Shown in pieces: positions 59,059 to 64,000 of a DNA stretch of 64,000 bases; the stretch's first letter is position 1; each line of letters opens with the position of its first letter. Under the pieces are notes generated by a model that worked only from the letters and a program-made list of their open reading frames with translations, was not told the origin of the DNA and did not search any database. This stretch comes from Pseudomonas sp. PH1b (GTDB lineage: Bacteria; Pseudomonadota; Gammaproteobacteria; Pseudomonadales; Pseudomonadaceae), in assembly GCF_000633395.1 (NCBI RefSeq), contig NZ_AYMU01000001.1, positions 1 through 64,000 on the forward strand, given 5' to 3'. The translations under genes and the position numbers were made by a program.

Positions 59059-62000
59059 ATGAATGCAGAAGACTCCTTGAAGCTCGCCCGCAGATTCATT
59101 GAACTGCCGCTGGAAAAGCGCCGGCTGTTCTTGAAGGCTCTGGACAAGGAAGGCGTCGACTTCTCTCTGCTGCCGATTCCTGCGGGGGTTACGGTGCCTG
59201 ATCGCCAGGCCCTGTCCTACGCGCAGCAGCGCATGTGGTTTCTCTGGCAACTGGACCCGCAGAGCGCGGCCTACAACCTGCCCAACGCGGTCCGTCTGAG
59301 TGGGCCGTTGGACAAGGTGTTGCTGGCGCAGGCGTTCAACTGGCTGCTGGAGCGGCATGAGAGCCTGCGCACGGTCTTTGCCCTGGAGGACGATGAACCT
59401 CGGCAGGTGATCCGGGACGCGCGGGTCGACATCGATTATCGGGATCTCTGCGACCTCGACCCGGAGCAGCGTGAAGCCCGGGTGCAACAGCAGGCCGACG
59501 CCGAGGCGCGCCGGCCCTTCGATCTGCAGCAGGGGCCGCTGCTGCGGGTCTGCTTGCTGGACCTGGGCGAGCAGGAGCATGTGATGCTGCTGACCCTGCA
59601 CCATATCGTCGCGGACGGTTGGTCGATGGGAGTCTTGATCGAGGAGTTCCTGCACGCTTACGACAGCTTGCTTCAGGGTGAGGCGCCGAATGTCCCGGCG
59701 TTGCCGATCCAGTACCGCGACTACGCCCTGTGGCAGCGCAGCTGGCTGGAGGCGGGTGAGCAGGAGCGGCAACTGGACTACTGGCGGGCCAAGCTGGGGG
59801 ACGAGCATCCGCCGCTGAAACTGCCCACCGATTATCCGCGGCCGGCCCATTCCAGCCGCCAGGGACGGCGCCTGGATTTCGCACTGGAGCAGCCCCTGGC
59901 CCAGCAACTGGGCGCCCTGGCGCGCCAGCAAGGGGTGACCCTGTTTGCCGTGCTGTTGGCCGGCTTCAAGCTGCTGCTATCGCGCTACAGCGGCCAGCAG
60001 GACATCCGGGTCGGCGTGCCCATCGCCAACCGCACGCGCCAGGAAGCCGAGGGGCTGATCGGCTTCTTCGTCAACACTCAGGTGCTGCGCACCGAGCTGA
60101 GCCCGCAATTGACGGTGCAGCAACTGCTGGCCGATATCCGCGAGACCACCCTGGGCGCCCAGGCCCATCAGGACCTGCCCTTCGAGCGCCTGGTGGAAGC
60201 CCTGCACCTGGAGCGCAGCCTGAACCACAGCCCGCTGTTCCAGGTGCTGTACAACCACCAGCCCCAGGTCACCGAACTGACCACCCTGCGCAGCCGCTCC
60301 GGCCTGGAAGTGCAGGCCTTGCCGCGCAACGAGCGCACGGTGCAGTTCGATTTGACCCTGGACACCTTCGAGCGTGGCGGCCAGTTGCAGGCCGCGTTCA
60401 CCTACGACTGCCAGCTGTTCGAAGCGCAGACCATCGAGCGCATGGCCGGCCACTGGCAGAACCTGCTGTGGGCAATGGTGCGCGAGCCGCAGTCGGCGCT
60501 TGCCGAACTGCCGCTGCTCAGTGCCCAGCAACACCAGGGCATCCTGGCCCAGGGGGTTGGCGCCTCGGAGGTGTTCAGTGCCGAATCGGTCCTTGAGCTC
60601 TTTGCCCGCCAGGTCGCCGCGCAGCCTGAGGCGCCGGCCCTGGTATTCGCCGGGCAAGGCCTGAGCTACCGCGAGCTGGACCAGCGTGCCAGCCGTCTGG
60701 CCGCGGCGCTGGTGGCGCGCGGCGTGGGCCCGGAGGTGCCGGTGGGTATCGCCGTGGAGCGTTCCCTGGAGATGGTGGTGGGCCTGTTGGCAGTGCTCAA
60801 GGCCGGCGGCGCCTACGTGCCGCTGGATCCGCAATACCCCGAACAGCGCTTGAGCTACATGCTTGAAGACAGTGGCGTGCGCCTGTTGCTGAGCGAGGCG
60901 GCGGTGCAGCCGCGGCTGCCGCTGGCGGCCCGGGTCGAGGTGTTGTTGCTGGATCAGGCAGAGGCCTGGGAGTCGGCCAGTGACCCGCTGGCACCCTTGC
61001 CCGGGATTGCTGCCGGGAACTTGGCCTATTCGATCTACACCTCCGGTTCCACCGGTGCCGCCAAAGGCGTGGGCATCACCCACGGGGCCCTGGCCAACTA
61101 TGTGCAGGCGATCATCCAGCGCCTGCCGCTGGGGGGCGCACGCAGCATGGCCGTGGTCTCGACCATTGCCGCGGATCTTGGCCACACCACGCTGTTCGGC
61201 GCCTTGTGCTCCGGCAGCTGCCTGCACGTGATCGACCTGGATACCGGGCTGGACGCCGACGCTTTCGGCGCCTACCTGCACAGCCACCGCATCGATGTGT
61301 TGAAGATAGTCCCCTCGCATTTGCAGGCGCTGATGAGCGGCGAAGAGCCAGCCCGTTGCCTGCCGCGCCAGTGCCTGGTGCTGGGCGGCGAGGCCTGCCC
61401 GGCGGCGCTGGTCCGCAGGATCGCGACCCTGGCGCCGGAGTGCGCGGTATTCAACCACTACGGCCCCACGGAAACCACGGTCGGCGCCTTGACCATGGCC
61501 GCGGCTGCACTGGCGGACGAGCTGGCGGTGGTGCCCCTGGGGCAGCCCCTGGCCAACGTCCGTGCGCGGGTGCTGGATGCATCCTTGCAACCGGTGGCGC
61601 CCGGCACCCCGGCCGAGCTGTACCTGGGGGGCGCCGGCCTGGCTCGGGGTTACCACCAGCGCGCGGCCTTGACCGCCGAACGCTTCGTGCCGGACCCCTT
61701 CAGCGGCGATGGGCAGCGTCTGTACCGCACCGGTGACCTGGCGCGCTATCTGGACGGCGGGGCTATCGACTACCTGGGTCGCATCGACCATCAGGTGAAG
61801 ATCCGCGGCTACCGTATCGAGCTGGGGGAAATCACCGCGGCCCTCAAGCAGTTGCCTCAGGTCGAGGACGCCGTGGCGCAAGTGGTCAGTGTGGCAGGCG
61901 AGTCGCAAGTGGCGGCTTATGTGGTACTGGCCAAGGCTCAGGAGCCGGAGGCGGCGTGGCAGGAGATTCGCCGGCAACTGGCGGTGGCGTTGCCCGACTA

Positions 62001-64000
62001 CATGCTGCCGATGCATTTCCTGGCGTTGGACGGCATGCCTTTGACCCCCAACGGCAAGCTCGATCTGCGGGCCTTGCCGCCGTTGCAGCCGCAGGCGCCG
62101 GTGGAGGCCTTTGTGGCGCCGGTCAGCGAGCTGCAGCAGGGCATCGCAGCCATCTGGCAGGCGGTGCTCAAGGTCGAGCGGGTGGGCCTGGGCGACAACT
62201 TCTTCGCCCTGGGCGGCCATTCACTGCTGGCGACCCAGATCATCTCCCGGGTGCGTCGCCTGCTGGGGGCGGACGTGCCGCTGCGGGTGCTGTTCGAAAC
62301 CGCGCGCCTGGACGAGTTCGTCGAACAGGTACAGGCCTGCGCCGGCGCCGCAGCGCTGCCACAGATCGAGGCGCTGGAGCGTGACGGGCCCTTGCCGGCT
62401 TCCCATGCCCAGCAGCGGCAATGGCTGTTCTGGCAGATGCATCCGCAGAGCACCGCCTACCACACGCCGATCGTGGTCCGGTTGCAGGGGCGGCTGGACC
62501 AGGCTGCCTTGCAGCAGACCTTCGATGCCCTGGCCCAGCGCCATGAGGCGTTCCGTACCACCTTCACCCAGCATCAGGAGCGCCTGTGCCAGGTGGTGCA
62601 TGCACAGGGCGCGATCAGCGTGGCCTGGGAGCGCTTGACGCCGGGCTTGCCCCGCGAAGCCGTCCAGGCCCGCGCCCTGGAGGAGACCCAGCAGCTGTTC
62701 GACCTGGAGCGCGGCCCGCTGTGCCGGGCCCGGGTGCTGCAGGTCGCCGAGCAGGACTGCCTGCTGGTGGTGACCTTGCACCACATCATTTCCGATGGCG
62801 CCTCCATGAGTGTGCTGGCCCGGGAATTCGTCGCGCTGTACCGCGGCTTGATCCAGGGGCAGGCACCGCAGTTCGAGCCGTTGAGCGTGCAGTACGCCGA
62901 CTACGCCAACTGGCACCGCAGCTGGTTGGAGCAGGGCGAGCAACAGCGCCAGCTGGATTACTGGCGCCAGCAACTGGGGCTGGAGCATCCGGTGCTGGAG
63001 CTGCCTCTGGATCACCCGCGCCAGGCGCTGGTGAGCCATCGCCAGGAACGCCTGGGCCTGCGCCTGCCGGCGGACCTGGAGCAAGGGCTGCGGCGCGTGG
63101 CACGGGAACATGACATGACCCTGTTCCAGCTGTTCCTGGGGTCGTTCGCGTTGCTCCTGCACCGTTACTCTGACCAGCCGGATATCCGCATCGGGGTGCC
63201 GGTGAGCAATCGTCGCCACCAGGAAATGGAAGGGGTAATGGGCTTCTTCGTCAACACCCTGGTGATGCGCGTCGAGCTGGTGCCGAGCCTGCCGGTAGGG
63301 CAGTTGCTGCGTCAGGTCAAGGCTACGGCCCTGGCCGCCCAGGCCCATCAGGACCTGCCGTTCGATCGTCTGGTGGATGCTCTCAAGCCCCAGCGTGCGC
63401 TGGACCAGAACCCGTTGTTCCAGGTGATGTACAACCACCTGAGCATTGCCGGGGAAAGCACCGACGGCGCCAGCCTGCCGGGCCTGCAAGCCGAAGAAAT
63501 GGTCCTGCAGGGCGGTACTGCGCAATTTGACCTGACCCTGGAAACCCTGGAGACCGACGCCGGGATCAACGCTTCGTTCATCTATGCCGGCGAACTGTTC
63601 GAGGTCTCCACCGTCCAGAGCCTTGCCGAGCACTGGCGCAACCTGCTGCAAGGCATGCTTGAACCGCAGCAGGCCTTGGGCGAGCTGCCGATGCTGGGCC
63701 AGGACGAGCAGCGGCGCATTCGCCAGGATTGGGACCACACCGATGTGGTCTACCCGACCCACCGTTTTGTCCACCAGCTGTTCGCCGATCAGGCGGCCAA
63801 GGCCCCGGAGGCGCCGGCAGTGTTCTTCGCCGAGCAGCGCCTGAGCTACCGCGAGCTGGATACGCAAGCCAACCAACTGGCGCACAAGCTGATCGAGCTG
63901 GGGGTCGGCCCGGAAGTACGGGTGGCCATCGCCATGCCGCGCTGCGCGGAAATCATGGTGGCCTTCCTGGCCGTGCTCAAGGCCGGTGGGGTCTATGTGC
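59059..64000 (+). CDS. Pyoverdine-type side-chain NRPS (PvdI-like), 3' end outside window
   Basis: At least 1,647 codons, order C-A-T-C-A(partial). The start MNAEDSLKLARRFIELPLEK is like that of PvdI/PvdJ. C1 has HHIVADG (181-187), so it takes an upstream acyl donor, as a side-chain synthetase fed by PvdL would. A1 has YTSGSTGAAKG, and its ten specificity residues read D-L-T-K-V-G-H-V-G-K, the L-Asp code. The carrier Ser is S1055 (GGHSLL). There is no epimerisation domain, and C2 is of LCL type (HHIISDG, 1241-1247). Asp is the first peptide residue of the P. protegens pyoverdine as I remember it. A2 is cut before its specificity residues. Confidence 0.9.
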   Translation, partial: MNAEDSLKLARRFIELPLEKRRLFLKALDKEGVDFSLLPIPAGVTVPDRQALSYAQQRMWFLWQLDPQSAAYNLPNAVRLSGPLDKVLLAQAFNWLLERHESLRTVFALEDDEPRQVIRDARVDIDYRDLCDLDPEQREARVQQQADAEARRPFDLQQGPLLRVCLLDLGEQEHVMLLTLHHIVADGWSMGVLIEEFLHAYDSLLQGEAPNVPALPIQYRDYALWQRSWLEAGEQERQLDYWRAKLGDEHPPLKLPTDYPRPAHSSRQGRRLDFALEQPLAQQLGALARQQGVTLFAVLLAGFKLLLSRYSGQQDIRVGVPIANRTRQEAEGLIGFFVNTQVLRTELSPQLTVQQLLADIRETTLGAQAHQDLPFERLVEALHLERSLNHSPLFQVLYNHQPQVTELTTLRSRSGLEVQALPRNERTVQFDLTLDTFERGGQLQAAFTYDCQLFEAQTIERMAGHWQNLLWAMVREPQSALAELPLLSAQQHQGILAQGVGASEVFSAESVLELFARQVAAQPEAPALVFAGQGLSYRELDQRASRLAAALVARGVGPEVPVGIAVERSLEMVVGLLAVLKAGGAYVPLDPQYPEQRLSYMLEDSGVRLLLSEAAVQPRLPLAARVEVLLLDQAEAWESASDPLAPLPGIAAGNLAYSIYTSGSTGAAKGVGITHGALANYVQAIIQRLPLGGARSMAVVSTIAADLGHTTLFGALCSGSCLHVIDLDTGLDADAFGAYLHSHRIDVLKIVPSHLQALMSGEEPARCLPRQCLVLGGEACPAALVRRIATLAPECAVFNHYGPTETTVGALTMAAAALADELAVVPLGQPLANVRARVLDASLQPVAPGTPAELYLGGAGLARGYHQRAALTAERFVPDPFSGDGQRLYRTGDLARYLDGGAIDYLGRIDHQVKIRGYRIELGEITAALKQLPQVEDAVAQVVSVAGESQVAAYVVLAKAQEPEAAWQEIRRQLAVALPDYMLPMHFLALDGMPLTPNGKLDLRALPPLQPQAPVEAFVAPVSELQQGIAAIWQAVLKVERVGLGDNFFALGGHSLLATQIISRVRRLLGADVPLRVLFETARLDEFVEQVQACAGAAALPQIEALERDGPLPASHAQQRQWLFWQMHPQSTAYHTPIVVRLQGRLDQAALQQTFDALAQRHEAFRTTFTQHQERLCQVVHAQGAISVAWERLTPGLPREAVQARALEETQQLFDLERGPLCRARVLQVAEQDCLLVVTLHHIISDGASMSVLAREFVALYRGLIQGQAPQFEPLSVQYADYANWHRSWLEQGEQQRQLDYWRQQLGLEHPVLELPLDHPRQALVSHRQERLGLRLPADLEQGLRRVAREHDMTLFQLFLGSFALLLHRYSDQPDIRIGVPVSNRRHQEMEGVMGFFVNTLVMRVELVPSLPVGQLLRQVKATALAAQAHQDLPFDRLVDALKPQRALDQNPLFQVMYNHLSIAGESTDGASLPGLQAEEMVLQGGTAQFDLTLETLETDAGINASFIYAGELFEVSTVQSLAEHWRNLLQGMLEPQQALGELPMLGQDEQRRIRQDWDHTDVVYPTHRFVHQLFADQAAKAPEAPAVFFAEQRLSYRELDTQANQLAHKLIELGVGPEVRVAIAMPRCAEIMVAFLAVLKAGGVYV

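Noticed and set aside
59977..63885. Long minus-strand open frames opposite the NRPS
   Set aside because: Antisense to conserved C, A and T domain motifs; composition is that of a mirror frame.

Overview
The window is a stretch of chromosome from a fluorescent Pseudomonas, most likely of the P. protegens / P. chlororaphis group. The evidence is high GC with GC-rich third codon positions, the typical Pseudomonas 5S gene, many REP/BIME elements of the GGAGCCGGCTTGCCGGCG type, an RsmX-type Gac/Rsm small RNA, and at the right edge a pyoverdine-type peptide synthetase whose first adenylation domain has an exact Asp signature. No phage, transposase or CRISPR array was seen.

Layout. 1-250: end of an rRNA operon (5S and terminator). 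953-2845: a penicillin-binding protein 2 without rodA beside it. 2847-11675: two paralogous LysR / MHS-transporter modules, each with a catabolic gene pair; the first LysR gene is frameshifted in a G8 tract, and both transporter genes have the same TTGACT-N17-GATAAA promoter. 11700-12190: a tandem array of 104-bp REP units. 12445-20100: a sigma54 activator, then qhpF, qhpE and qhpG (export, leader cleavage and Trp hydroxylation for quinohemoprotein amine dehydrogenase), and a divergent aldehyde dehydrogenase. 20304-31111: a small membrane protein, a tripartite efflux operon with an AraC regulator, a second leuA preceded by a Leu-rich leader peptide, a HAD phosphatase and a WG-repeat lipoprotein. 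31526-36086: qhpADCB, the structural genes and radical-SAM maturase of the same enzyme. 36192-54549: mostly single accessory genes, including a DraG-GFA fusion, rsmX, a MocR/LysE pair, inhA with a GlxA-type regulator, an operon with an alpha/beta-hydrolase / rifampin-phosphotransferase-like fusion, and a GH15 glucosidase/dehydrogenase pair. 54570-55010: remnant of a cysteine-peptidase-like gene. 55051-64000: TetR/MFS pair with twin operators, type II thioesterase, siderophore-interacting protein and the NRPS, cut by the window end.

How the genes work together. The clearest system is primary-amine oxidation. QhpC carries exactly the residues needed for the CTQ cofactor and three thioether crosslinks; QhpD, QhpG, QhpF and QhpE mature and export it, QhpA and QhpB complete the periplasmic enzyme, and the aldehyde dehydrogenase would take the product. 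The locus is split by about 13 kb, yet the qhpA and aldehyde dehydrogenase promoters share a 14-bp dyad and -24 elements, which suggests one sigma54 regulon under the adjacent activator. The right edge is probably pyoverdine biosynthesis. The least explained operon is 44410-48796.
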